Virus record (IMG/VR): IMGVR_UViG_3300037502_003163
Span: 1 to 59,941 of that record
From: a virus
Reading direction: 5' to 3' (one strand)
DNA: 59,941 nt
Shown here one piece after another: positions 14,363-21,548 of this stretch (positions within the stretch are counted from its first letter, which is position 1; each line of letters begins with the position of its first letter). A program made the translations under genes and the position numbers. The notes below the pieces were generated by a model, which searched no databases, was not told the origin of the DNA, and saw nothing but the letters and a program-made list of their open reading frames with translations.

Positions 14363-14597
14363 TACAGTTGGCCTCTACCGGAGGATAAGGGTCAGCCAAG
14401 ACCTGACTAGGAAGCAACAATGGACAACCTTCGTCCACGAGTGGGCACATGCGGTACTATATGTCAACGGCGTCTCATCCGTCATACCAGATGAAGTAGA
14501 AGAAATCATTGTGCAATCTATGGAACACGCGGTAGAGGAACTTCTGGAGCAAGTGGGCGAGGACTTACTGAAACACCTCTCCCTACCCGAGGACTAA
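14190..14597 (+). CDS. Zincin-like metallopeptidase, ImmA/IrrE-like core (135 aa)
   Basis: FVHEWAHAVLY gives HExxH (H83, E84, H87), and EEIIVQSMEHA downstream provides a possible third Glu ligand. The preceding EVRVLGRTFRVE strand resembles phage ImmA/IrrE-type proteins. Such proteases often cleave repressors or antitoxins. The start is uncertain: ATG 14190 overlaps the resolvase gene by 173 bases, while a TTG near 14271 would shorten it. No signal peptide, so it should be cytoplasmic. Confidence 0.65.
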   Translation: MSDQNIKRETKKTPSKSDGSQSVSPNGLKQSLPSEVRVLGRTFRVEMASLDEEDVLGDTVGLYRRIRVSQDLTRKQQWTTFVHEWAHAVLYVNGVSSVIPDEVEEIIVQSMEHAVEELLEQVGEDLLKHLSLPED

Positions 14598-14618
14598 AGA
14601 AAGTCCTTTAGTTTTTTT
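14590..14618 (+). terminator. Rho-independent terminator
   Basis: AGGACT (14590-14595) pairs with AGTCCT (14602-14607); a T7 run follows at 14612-14618. It overlaps the end of the zincin gene and closes that transcription unit. Confidence 0.75.
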
Positions 14619-14640
14619 GTGAATGTGCCGATACGTACCT
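14610..14640 (+). promoter_or_regulatory. Third copy of the T-run/TGCCGATA element
   Basis: AGTTTTTTT followed 10 bases later by TGTGCCGATACGTA matches the TGCCGATAGGTA of 200-212 and TGTGCCGAAGAGTA of 1307-1320 at the same distance from a T run. It lies upstream of the lipoprotein gene at 14658. Could be a promoter or leader signal coupled to a terminator. Confidence 0.45.
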
Positions 14641-14657
14641 TGTGTGACGGAGGTGCT

Positions 14658-14831
14658 ATGGGATACGTAGTATTAATTAGTTTGATAATAGCTGGTTGCG
14701 CCCATCCTCGGGCTGATGAATGGTGGCCTAAGGACCACTATCAGATGATGAAGGAGTGTCGGGCGATGTGCCGTAACGAGGTCAAGTCATATAGTTTGGT
14801 TGACGGCCAATGTGTTTGTCACAAACGGTGA
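14658..14831 (+). CDS. Small lipoprotein (57 aa)
   Basis: GGAGGTG precedes ATG 14658. The signal MGYVVLISLIIAGC gives a lipobox with Cys14. The mature part is short, with three more cysteines. It could be an o-spanin-like or superinfection-exclusion lipoprotein; the size fits both. Confidence 0.6.
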   Translation: MGYVVLISLIIAGCAHPRADEWWPKDHYQMMKECRAMCRNEVKSYSLVDGQCVCHKR

Positions 14832-14870
14832 ATGTACCAAAGTTTGGTAGATAAGCCAAAAGGAGATAAT

Positions 14871-15161
14871 ATGTTGAAAGCAAAGAAATACTTCCTCTTC
14901 TCCGTGGATGGGGGCGGCTCGTCCGCAAAGCTTACTAAAAACACGGTGACCATTACTCATCACGAGACTGCTTACTTCACCATTACCGATACCGGAAACG
15001 GGTACGAGATAGTAGACAAGAGTCCCGGCGGCGGGACTAAGAAGTATAGTATTGACTATGGTACAATGGCTGACCTCCTCGCCGCCTTCCGGATATTCCG
15101 ACACGATAACCACAAGTTATATGGAGATTACTGGACTGTATATGAAGGGGAGAAACTGTGA
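14871..15161 (+). CDS. Hypothetical protein (96 aa)
   Basis: ATG 14871 follows AAAAGGAGATAAT; an upstream in-frame ATG at 14832 lacks a site. Predicted beta-rich, with a SVDGGGSSAKLTKNTVTI segment and an aromatic C-terminus. Unknown function. Confidence 0.55.
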   Translation: MLKAKKYFLFSVDGGGSSAKLTKNTVTITHHETAYFTITDTGNGYEIVDKSPGGGTKKYSIDYGTMADLLAAFRIFRHDNHKLYGDYWTVYEGEKL

Positions 15162-15183
15162 TGACGACTGAAAGGAGTCAGCA

Positions 15184-15450
15184 ATGAACATCATTGAAGC
15201 AATCAAGAGCGGGAGACGGTTTCGCCGCAGAGGACAGCCACGCTACTTAGAATTATTTCACGATATCGATTTATGTCTTAGTGCTGTTGATATTACTGCC
15301 GACGATTGGGAAGTGGAAGAGAAGAAAGTGATGATTACGCAGGAGCAATTATTCAAGGCGTATTGGAACACCCTTCATACCGTTGCTTACTTAGATAATC
15401 ATAGGCGGATTGACCACATTGACGCCATAGCCAAGGAGTTGGGACTGTGA
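15184..15450 (+). CDS. Possible DUF2829/Tad2-like small protein (88 aa)
   Basis: The start MNIIEAIKSGRRFRRRG and the later DITADDWEVEEK resemble the compact beta domain of phage DUF2829 proteins, a family that includes the Thoeris anti-defence protein Tad2. The usual Trp after the basic motif is replaced and the C-terminal 30 residues are helical. This is a weak match by eye. The leader ACTGAAAGGAGTCAGC is a strong ribosome site. Confidence 0.4.
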   Translation: MNIIEAIKSGRRFRRRGQPRYLELFHDIDLCLSAVDITADDWEVEEKKVMITQEQLFKAYWNTLHTVAYLDNHRRIDHIDAIAKELGL

Positions 15451-15623
15451 AAGTCTATTTAGTTTGGTGTGACTTTGACGTTCTGGGTGTGTACGCGACA
15501 CAGGAGATGGCAGCTGATTATATTAAGCGAGAGTTGGATGAGATTGAAGCGAAGCTGGGGTTTCGGCCCGCTGCTGATTTTCGTATCTACGAACGACACA
15601 TTATAGGGGAGGACGTACCGTGA
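15447..15623 (+). CDS. Small hypothetical protein (58 aa)
   Basis: GTG overlaps the preceding TGA and the gene's TGA overlaps the next GTG. Starts MKVYLVWCDFDVLG, a short alpha/beta protein with a helical middle. Many phages carry similar 60-residue proteins with this start style; function unknown. Confidence 0.5.
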   Translation: MKVYLVWCDFDVLGVYATQEMAADYIKRELDEIEAKLGFRPAADFRIYERHIIGEDVP

Positions 15624-15934
15624 AAGGCATATTGGAATTTAATTTGCCTGAAGAGAGTGGGGAATTTGAGGACGCCATCAATGCTCCTAAGTACCGGGCT
15701 GCACTATTCGAAACCCGGCAACAAGTATTCCGTCCAGCCAGGAAGCACGGGTATGGTCGGCACGATATTCACGTCTTGCTTACCCGACTAGACGAACTGG
15801 TGCGCGATTATCACGCAGACCAAGCAAGCTGGCCGACGGATGAATACGGCCACCCTCAAGATGGTACGCACCTCGTCAGTATGCTTGAAGGATTGTTCAG
15901 TCAAATACTGGAAGAGAATGGGGTGGGGGAATGA
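15620..15934 (+). CDS. Hypothetical protein (104 aa)
   Basis: GTG 15620 follows GGGGAGGAC and overlaps the previous stop. Acidic, helical protein with two His in a RHDIHVLLTRLDEL segment. Not recognised. Confidence 0.5.
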   Translation: MKGILEFNLPEESGEFEDAINAPKYRAALFETRQQVFRPARKHGYGRHDIHVLLTRLDELVRDYHADQASWPTDEYGHPQDGTHLVSMLEGLFSQILEENGVGE

Positions 15935-16110
15935 GAATACTTCTTACAGCCAAAAATGCCATGGGAGATGTTGCTGATTACGAAGTTCACGTGGATAGTC
16001 AAGAGGATATCTACCGTGCCACCTACCGACTACTGGGTCTCCCCGGTATTGTCTCTGCCAAAGTTCATCCGGAGTATGTCGAACTGGCGCACTCTTTACC
16101 GAGAACGTAA
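15931..16110 (+). CDS. Small hypothetical protein (59 aa)
   Basis: ATG overlaps the previous TGA after GGGGTGGGG. MRILLTAKNAMGDV opens a ferredoxin-like alpha/beta pattern. Not recognised. A longer frame beginning at 15956 on the same strand is a shadow. Confidence 0.45.
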   Translation: MRILLTAKNAMGDVADYEVHVDSQEDIYRATYRLLGLPGIVSAKVHPEYVELAHSLPRT

Positions 16111-16175
16111 CAACTCGAGGGAGTCATCACTCGCGGAGCTAGTGAAGGCGACCCAACAACAATAAGGAGCATAAC

Positions 16176-16358
16176 GTGTTGTATCAATGGGACTGTAAAC
16201 AGTGTGGGAAACAAGTGGAAGTCATCCGCAAGATGGACGACCGAGACCGGGGGCCCGACGAGCCGTGCGAGCTATGTGGATGTGATGACTTTAAACGGGT
16301 AATAGCGGCAGGAGCCTTTATGCTACTGGGTGGAGGGTGGTTTCGTGACGGCTATTGA
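16176..16358 (+). CDS. FmdB-like zinc-ribbon protein (60 aa)
   Basis: CKQCGK (residues 8-13) and CELCGC (near 31-36) form two knuckles of a zinc ribbon, followed by FKRVIAAGAFML. The layout matches small FmdB-type regulatory proteins, whose exact role is unknown. The GTG start has AAGGAGC upstream. Confidence 0.65.
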   Translation: MLYQWDCKQCGKQVEVIRKMDDRDRGPDEPCELCGCDDFKRVIAAGAFMLLGGGWFRDGY

Positions 16359-16396
16359 CTTCGTTAAGGAAACAAGCAAAGCGAGGTTTACTGGGG

Positions 16397-16588
16397 ATGG
16401 GTACTAACATGTATGAACTAAAGGCATTAATCGGATTGGGACTCATTATCGGACTGGGCGGACTATCACTTCTCGTGTACAAGCTCCACCAACTCCTCCG
16501 CGCCATACAAGACTTGCATCAAGACATTAGTGTGATAAGACTAGATAATAGTAGAACGATGGCAGAGTTGAGAAGAAGACACCGTTAA
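16397..16588 (+). CDS. Small membrane protein with coiled tail (63 aa)
   Basis: A single membrane segment (LIGLGLIIGLGGLSLLVY) is followed by a charged helical tail. ATG 16397 is chosen with GAGGT about ten bases upstream; TTG 16355 and ATG 16409 are alternatives. Possible i-spanin or holin accessory; not proven. Confidence 0.5.
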   Translation: MGTNMYELKALIGLGLIIGLGGLSLLVYKLHQLLRAIQDLHQDISVIRLDNSRTMAELRRRHR

Positions 16589-16599
16589 TCTTAAGGGCA

Positions 16600-18042
16600 A
16601 TGTCTATGGAATTCAGGTCGCACTTTCCCTATCCAGTGATACGTTCCTTTCAAGAGGAGACGTTACGCTTACTTGAAGAGCGGTGGGACAATTATGACGT
16701 CTTTGTTATTGTAGCACCGACCGCCTTCGGGAAGAGTGCCATCGCCCGAACGCTAATGAATGGCGCGTACTCCGCTAGTTATATTGTACCGACCAATCAG
16801 CTCGTCGACCAGTTCCTGTCTACCTTCCCAGACACTCGCACCTTGAGACGGATGGATAGTTACTTTTGCGAAAAGTGGCGCCGCCCGTGCCCAAAAACGA
16901 AAGCCATGCTGAAGAATTTCTGTAACGGGTGTCAGTGCGGTAGCGATGTGGCGCAGGCAAAGTACCGGAACGGGCCGGGTATCTATACCTATCACGCGTA
17001 CCTTGCCCACAGGTTGTATCGGGATGTCCTCATTGTCGACGAAGCGCACCAGCTCTTGCCCATGCTCCAAAGTATGGGGGAGGTGGTATTGTGGCAGCAT
17101 GATTATAGGTATCCCTCCTCGGCCTACCGGCCTGCGGAATTGTTGCGGTGGGCCGAGAGTTTACCCAAGAAGAAGAAGGAAGGAGCGAAGCTGTCACTCC
17201 TACTTGAAAACTTACGAAGCCAGGTACCGGAATATGCAGTGTCACGTCAAAGACGTGAGTTCAACGGTAAGGGTACCCGGCGTGGGGAACCGGAGGAGAG
17301 GGACTGCGTAGTGTTGACCCCCCTGTCCGCCCGAGAACATAGTGGCAAAATGTGGCCGGGTGTCAAGAAGATAGTCCTCATGAGCGCCACGATTAACTTC
17401 AAAGATATTGAAGCTCTCGGCCTCAGCGACCGTAGGGTCGCGTACATCCACAGCCCGAGTCCAATACCAGCCGATAGGCGGCCCTTCATTGTCGATGACA
17501 TTGTGACTGTCTCCTATAACAACTTAGCTTCCTCAACGGAGACGATGGCTACTTACATCCGAGATATAATTTATCCCCGGCATGTCGGAGAGAGGGGCCT
17601 CATCCACGCTACCTATCAGATGTCCCAGCTACTCCGTAACCATTTGGTGGGACCCCAGTATCTCTTCCACGACAGGGAAAACAAAAAGGAAATGTATCAG
17701 AGGTATCTCAACATGCCCGGAGCAGTACTGATAGCTTGCGGAATGCACGAGGGTTGCGATTTACCAGACGATGCCGGACGTTGGCAGGTAGTTCTCAAGA
17801 TACCGTGGCCGAGTTTGGCCGACCCAGCTGTAGCTGCCCTCGCCCAACGCGACCCTGAGTGGTACGACTGGAGCACTGCCAAAGCCCTAATTCAAGCGGG
17901 TGGTAGGGTGTCCAGACACGAAAAAGATTTTGGTGTGACATATTGTCTCGACGGTACGTTTTTTAAACTATATGATAGAGCCCAGCATCTGTTCCCCCAC
18001 TGGTTTACAGATTGCTTAGTAGACGGGAAATACCATGACTGA
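16600..18042 (+). CDS. DinG/XPD-like superfamily 2 helicase with Fe-S cysteines (480 aa)
   Basis: Walker A is VAPTAFGKSAIA (near residue 45). Four cysteines follow between residues 89 and 112 (CEKWRRPC, CNGCQC) as in the 4Fe-4S domain of XPD/DinG helicases. The DEAH box is VDEAHQLL (near 146) and motif III reads VLMSATI (near 265). Motif VI is QAGGRVSRHEKDFG near the end. These enzymes unwind DNA 5'-3'. With no DnaB or T7-type primase-helicase seen, it may be the main phage helicase. AAGGGC precedes the start; the end overlaps the HNH gene. Confidence 0.8.
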   Translation: MSMEFRSHFPYPVIRSFQEETLRLLEERWDNYDVFVIVAPTAFGKSAIARTLMNGAYSASYIVPTNQLVDQFLSTFPDTRTLRRMDSYFCEKWRRPCPKTKAMLKNFCNGCQCGSDVAQAKYRNGPGIYTYHAYLAHRLYRDVLIVDEAHQLLPMLQSMGEVVLWQHDYRYPSSAYRPAELLRWAESLPKKKKEGAKLSLLLENLRSQVPEYAVSRQRREFNGKGTRRGEPEERDCVVLTPLSAREHSGKMWPGVKKIVLMSATINFKDIEALGLSDRRVAYIHSPSPIPADRRPFIVDDIVTVSYNNLASSTETMATYIRDIIYPRHVGERGLIHATYQMSQLLRNHLVGPQYLFHDRENKKEMYQRYLNMPGAVLIACGMHEGCDLPDDAGRWQVVLKIPWPSLADPAVAALAQRDPEWYDWSTAKALIQAGGRVSRHEKDFGVTYCLDGTFFKLYDRAQHLFPHWFTDCLVDGKYHD

Positions 18043-18571
18043 GATTTGGAAACCATTGGCGGGTCAATTTTCGCACTATCCCTATGAAGTCTCAAGTATG
18101 GGAAACGTACGGCGGGTATTAACAAATAAATACCGACCACTAAAACCATTTGTAGACACACGGTACGTGTGTGTAAACATTTACTTGAACGGTAGGGCGG
18201 TGAAGTGCTTAGTACACAGATTAGTCGCAACTGCTTTTCTGGATAACCCAGACAACAAGCCCCAAGTAAATCATAAGGATGGAGACCACACGAATAACAA
18301 CGTCTCTAATCTAGAGTGGGTCACTAGCTCTGAAAATGTACAACACTCCCTGATTGTTCTCAACAACCAGCTCAAAACTATGTATAGCACTAATACTTCC
18401 GGACACAAGGGAGTAACTCGATTACCCACGGGGCGGTGGCGGGCAGTTGTATGGCGGGACTATAAGTCGATTCATGTTGGGGTATATGCGACGATTGAGG
18501 AAGCGGTAGCCGCTCGCGATGAAGCCAGTAAAAAATTGTGGCCAGAACTTAGTGGGGGAGAAATTGTATGA
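18035..18571 (+). CDS. NUMOD4-HNH homing endonuclease with AP2-like end (178 aa)
   Basis: Residues 1-45 form a NUMOD4-like domain (IWKPLAGQ, YEVSSMGNVRRV). The HNH core has LVHRLVATAFL, QVNHKDGDHTNN and NLEWVTSSEN. The C-terminus (SGHKGVTRLPTGRWRAVV, then HVGVYATIEEAVAARD) resembles an AP2 DNA-binding domain. The ATG overlaps the helicase stop and the end overlaps the nuclease start, so the free-standing gene has been inserted between two coupled genes without visible damage. Confidence 0.85.
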   Translation: MTEIWKPLAGQFSHYPYEVSSMGNVRRVLTNKYRPLKPFVDTRYVCVNIYLNGRAVKCLVHRLVATAFLDNPDNKPQVNHKDGDHTNNNVSNLEWVTSSENVQHSLIVLNNQLKTMYSTNTSGHKGVTRLPTGRWRAVVWRDYKSIHVGVYATIEEAVAARDEASKKLWPELSGGEIV

Positions 18572-19092
18572 GCGGTAAAACGTTTTCCATGGCAGCCCAA
18601 CTCAAGAAGGGCAAGGCAGCAGAGAAGGACTTCCTCGAGAAATATGGGCAGGGTGCGATAGTCCGTACCGATGGCCGGAAGGGGGACATGATGGTCAAGT
18701 GGAGTCGGGCCATCATCGAACTGAAGACGGATTTCTATAGCAAGAGCACCAACCTCTTTATGGAACGGTGGTCTGTAGAACCAACACCCGACCGACCCGA
18801 AGGGAAGGTTGGGGGACCCTGGCAGGCGGCGTCACATAGCGCGGCCTATTACCTCTACTGGTTCCCGGACAGAGACGAACTCTTTGTCTTCAATACTGCG
18901 GTGTTAGTAGAATACTTGGAGGCCAACCTCAGCCAGTTCCGCCCTTGCCCCGTCAGGAATAAAGGTTATACCACACTAGGCTACATCGTACCGAAAGAAA
19001 AATTGCTAAAGTATCATGAAGAGAATGCCGATAAGAAACTGCTCGTCTCCTTAGACGAAGTCATATTCTTTACAGTAGGAGAAGGAAAGTGA
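18568..19092 (+). CDS. PD-(D/E)XK nuclease, possible resolvase-like enzyme (174 aa)
   Basis: Core motifs: Glu in KGKAAEKDFLEKYG, Asp in DGRKGDMMV and ELK in AIIELKTDFY, the order of small PD-(D/E)XK endonucleases. Could cut branched DNA or process termini alongside the RuvC-like enzyme. ATG overlaps the HNH stop. Family name uncertain. Confidence 0.65.
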   Translation: MSGKTFSMAAQLKKGKAAEKDFLEKYGQGAIVRTDGRKGDMMVKWSRAIIELKTDFYSKSTNLFMERWSVEPTPDRPEGKVGGPWQAASHSAAYYLYWFPDRDELFVFNTAVLVEYLEANLSQFRPCPVRNKGYTTLGYIVPKEKLLKYHEENADKKLLVSLDEVIFFTVGEGK

Positions 19093-19493
19093 AACAGTTA
19101 AAGCCAGCCGGGGACTTGTTTGAAGGCGCCATTGAAGCAATGGCTGACCCCCTATCCCACATGAAACAGCACCGATTCGAGACCCCTGAAGGGGGGACCA
19201 AACACGACGACGGCAAAGTAGACTTGACTTTAGTTCCCTTAATCGCGCTCGAGTCCGAAGCTAGAGCCTTAATGTTCGGAGAAAAGAAATATGGCCGATA
19301 CAATTACACCGCCGGTTTCGAGTCATCTCGCCTCACTGCCGCAGCATTACGCCACCTGTACGCCTACGTCAACGGAGTTGACGTGGACCCCGAATCAGGG
19401 CTACTACATCTCGGACATGCTCGTGCGTGCCTTGCCATGCATCTCCATTGCGAACAACTGGGAACTTTACGTGATAACCGGAGGGGGAAGTGA
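19089..19493 (+). CDS. DUF5664-like (dATP/dGTP diphosphohydrolase N-domain-like) protein (134 aa)
   Basis: GGTKHDDGKVDLTLVPL, GEKKYGRYNY and LRHLYAYVNGVDVDPESG with HLGHARAC match the pattern of DUF5664 proteins, common in phages. The metal-binding-looking HDD and His residues suggest nucleotide metabolism, with the enzyme activity inferred only from the family's name. The GTG start overlaps the previous stop. Confidence 0.7.
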   Translation: MKQLKPAGDLFEGAIEAMADPLSHMKQHRFETPEGGTKHDDGKVDLTLVPLIALESEARALMFGEKKYGRYNYTAGFESSRLTAAALRHLYAYVNGVDVDPESGLLHLGHARACLAMHLHCEQLGTLRDNRRGK

Positions 19494-19496
19494 GGT

Positions 19497-19829
19497 ATGA
19501 GTCTTTTCAGTATCGATACATTGTGTGACCGGTGCGGCAACACCGAAGACAAGCTAGTCCCCCGTGCCAGTGCCGCCGATTGGGACACCCTGTACACATG
19601 CGACAACTGTGGGGAGAGGGGGGTTCGCCGAATATGGTCCGCCCCGAACCTGACCAAGGAAAGCTATCCCGATGGATATAAACGGGGTGGCGATTATGCC
19701 CTGCTCAAAGAGAGTGTCAAGATGGAAAAAGACGCAGCGGGTAAAGCCGGGGCCACGAAGCGGGAACTATTGAAAGCCGCTGCCGAACTAAAGAAGTCGG
19801 CCAAGTATGAGAAGGGGAAGACACGGTGA
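19497..19829 (+). CDS. Zinc-finger protein with Lys-rich tail (110 aa)
   Basis: CDRCGN and CDNCGE form a two-knuckle zinc ribbon in residues 10-40. The C-terminal half is a charged helix. Typical of small phage zinc proteins near replication genes; function unknown. Confidence 0.6.
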   Translation: MSLFSIDTLCDRCGNTEDKLVPRASAADWDTLYTCDNCGERGVRRIWSAPNLTKESYPDGYKRGGDYALLKESVKMEKDAAGKAGATKRELLKAAAELKKSAKYEKGKTR

Positions 19830-20044
19830 ACAAAGTACAACAGTTACTTCTCGATATCAAGATGACAGAGGCCAAGCTGGAATATTGCATCAGCCGGGGC
19901 GATGACGACGACACGCCTGTGCACATCGCGGGATGGAGTTATTATGGTAACCTTATGCTATATTCCCCACCGAGAGAATTAACCCAAGCCCAGGCCCGGT
20001 CTTTCGCCGAGTGGGTACTCTCGATGTTGAGGGACGGGGAATGA
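19826..20044 (+). CDS. Hypothetical protein (72 aa)
   Basis: GTG overlaps the previous stop. Acidic protein with a helical start and a QAQARSFAEWVLSMLRDG helix at the end. Not recognised. Confidence 0.45.
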   Translation: MNKVQQLLLDIKMTEAKLEYCISRGDDDDTPVHIAGWSYYGNLMLYSPPRELTQAQARSFAEWVLSMLRDGE

Positions 20045-20169
20045 AACTATTTGTTTCCCGTTCGGGTAAAATCACAGCAGCAGGTCCCCATCTAGTGCGC
20101 AAATTATCAGTTCGGGAAATTATATCCCGCATCAAAAAGGAGTGCCAGCAATGGAAACAGTATTTATGA
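20041..20169 (+). CDS. Very small basic peptide (42 aa)
   Basis: ATG overlaps the preceding TGA after GGGACGGGGA. The product is basic, with a C-terminal helix (REIISRIKKECQQWKQYL). Its end overlaps the next gene by 19 bases. Not recognised; support comes from packing and start site. Confidence 0.4.
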   Translation: MKLFVSRSGKITAAGPHLVRKLSVREIISRIKKECQQWKQYL

Positions 20170-20546
20170 ACTTGGTGAGGGGGAACAGGTTGTCTGCCCT
20201 CATCGGACTCAAACTGGGGGACAGCCTCCTACCCAAGTACGGCGCCCAATACCAGTACGTCGAAGTCCCGGTCAAGTGTTTCCGCAAGGATGATGGAACG
20301 GAGTTAGACAAAGCCAACCCGAACCAACACCTTGAGGTAATACCCAACTGTACCATTCACGTCCGGGGAAGTCAACCGGTAATGATACACTATAATCCCG
20401 CCTTACAGGCGGTCGGTACCCATTCCGGTAGCCACATCGTATGGCCGGGAAGCGGGGAACACTGCCCAAGTTTTTACATGTCATTTCGCAAGGGTATCAA
20501 CCTATCCGACCTAGAGTGGGCTATCCGGATTTCTTTACTGGCGTAA
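20151..20546 (+). CDS. Hypothetical protein (131 aa)
   Basis: ATG 20151 is eight bases after AAGGAG; a GTG at 20142 is less likely. The sequence is compact and contains VPVKCFRKDDG and VIPNCTIHVRG strands, suggesting a beta fold. No family recognised. Ends 32 bases before the next GTG. Confidence 0.5.
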   Translation: METVFMNLVRGNRLSALIGLKLGDSLLPKYGAQYQYVEVPVKCFRKDDGTELDKANPNQHLEVIPNCTIHVRGSQPVMIHYNPALQAVGTHSGSHIVWPGSGEHCPSFYMSFRKGINLSDLEWAIRISLLA

Positions 20547-20578
20547 TCAACCATAACCTGATATAATAGGAGTCAACA

Positions 20579-20785
20579 GTGGACATCACTGGAGCATTGA
20601 ACAAGATTCGTACCATAGTCAATGACGAGAAAAAGCAGTTAGACAGTATACTAAAGGGAGCGGAATTATTAGCAGAGATGCTATCCGCAGAGAAACAAAG
20701 TGGAAACAAGGGAAAAGAACAAATCGAATATAGTGAGCCTGGACTGGAAACGGCGCGAGGTACAGGCGAGAGACACACGATATAG
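20579..20785 (+). CDS. Helical small protein (68 aa)
   Basis: GTG follows AGGAGTCAACA. Residues 8-45 are a charged helix (IRTIVNDEKKQLDSILKG). The last 86 bases overlap the next gene in another frame. Function unknown. Confidence 0.45.
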   Translation: MDITGALNKIRTIVNDEKKQLDSILKGAELLAEMLSAEKQSGNKGKEQIEYSEPGLETARGTGERHTI

Positions 20786-20945
20786 CCAGTACCGGGACAA
20801 CTCAGTAGAGGGCCGGCTTGCGGCTCTCGAACAGGAACTAGACCGAGTTATTGGCGTCTTGATTGAGACGACCGACTTGGCCGAAAGTAACCGGGACCAT
20901 CTTCTTTTACTACTTCGACGATTAAAAGAACATAAATATTTGTAA
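20700..20945 (+). CDS. Helical protein, last gene of the plus arm (81 aa)
   Basis: GTG 20700 inside the previous gene, with GAGAAA upstream. The body is a likely coiled coil (EGRLAALEQELDRVIGVL, then DHLLLLLRRLKEHKY). It resembles small XhlA- or SlyX-like coils but has no membrane segment. The hairpins at 20947-21003 follow directly. Confidence 0.5.
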   Translation: METREKNKSNIVSLDWKRREVQARDTRYSQYRDNSVEGRLAALEQELDRVIGVLIETTDLAESNRDHLLLLLRRLKEHKYL

Positions 20946-20946
20946 C

Positions 20947-20965
20947 ACCACCCTCGGTGGTTTGT
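20947..20965 (+). terminator. Terminator hairpin at the end of the plus arm
   Basis: ACCACC-CTC-GGTGGT is followed by TTGTG. It starts one base after the last plus-strand stop. Weak U tract, so partly efficient at best. Confidence 0.55.
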
Positions 20966-20977
20966 GTCCCTGAATGA

Positions 20978-21003
20978 GGGGGAGCCGACTGGTTCCCCCT
21001 TAT
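20978..21003. terminator. Strong hairpin between converging arms
   Basis: GGGGGAGCC pairs with GGTTCCCCC around GACT (nine pairs, one G-T), followed by TTATGTTT on the plus strand. It sits seven bases from the end of the last minus-strand gene (21010) and may separate both arms. Confidence 0.6.
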
Positions 21004-21009
21004 GTTTAC

Positions 21010-21327
21010 CTATTTCACACCCTTGAAGGCTTTCATGAAAGCTTTGGCACCGGCTTGATTGGCCGCTGGTTTTCTCCTACTTACACTACCACTGCTGGGG
21101 ATGGGAGGAATGGCGGTATCATCTTCAAGTTCGATATCGGGGAGTGGTTTCTTTTCTGGTTCCGGACTCTTTGCCTTGCCTGACTCCACCTTTCCTTCTT
21201 CGGTTACCGTAGCAAACATGCTATCGAATTCCCCGTTGTCAGCAGGTTCCCGTTCTGGCATCCCTTTACCGCGTAGCTTTTCTAAAATAGAAAGACTAGC
21301 TCTCCGTTTTTGTGATTCACTTAGCAT
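21010..21327 (-). CDS. Last minus-arm gene, disordered acidic/proline-rich protein (105 aa)
   Basis: Starts inside the end of the previous gene. The middle is Pro/Glu/Lys rich (PEPEKKPLPDIELEDD) and the end is Ala/Lys rich. Probably flexible; could be a minor virion protein, because it ends the ejection-protein operon. Not recognised. Confidence 0.5.
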   Translation of the reverse strand: MLSESQKRRASLSILEKLRGKGMPEREPADNGEFDSMFATVTEEGKVESGKAKSPEPEKKPLPDIELEDDTAIPPIPSSGSVSRRKPAANQAGAKAFMKAFKGVK

Positions 21328-21535
21328 TGGGTTCCCCTTTCTTTTCGTCCATGCCCCAGGCTTCTTTCGCTGCGGCTAATAGTTTATCATCTAGTTCTGA
21401 TTGTGTCTTGCTGGCTATCTTTTCCAGTCCAGAGACGATGGCAATCTTCAAAAACTTCTCAGTGAAGAGCGCCGTAAACATGGACAGTAGGACTTTTCCT
21501 AGTGCGGTGAGCATTGCTGTTAATACGATTGGCAT
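21317..21535 (-). CDS. Amphipathic/membrane small protein (72 aa)
   Basis: The first 35 residues are hydrophobic (MPIVLTAMLTALGKVLLSMF...), followed by an acidic/basic helical tail. This may be a membrane-active virion or holin-like protein. It lies between the largest ejection protein and the last gene. Confidence 0.5.
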   Translation of the reverse strand: MPIVLTAMLTALGKVLLSMFTALFTEKFLKIAIVSGLEKIASKTQSELDDKLLAAAKEAWGMDEKKGEPNAK

Positions 21536-21548
21536 ACTTTAGTTTTCC

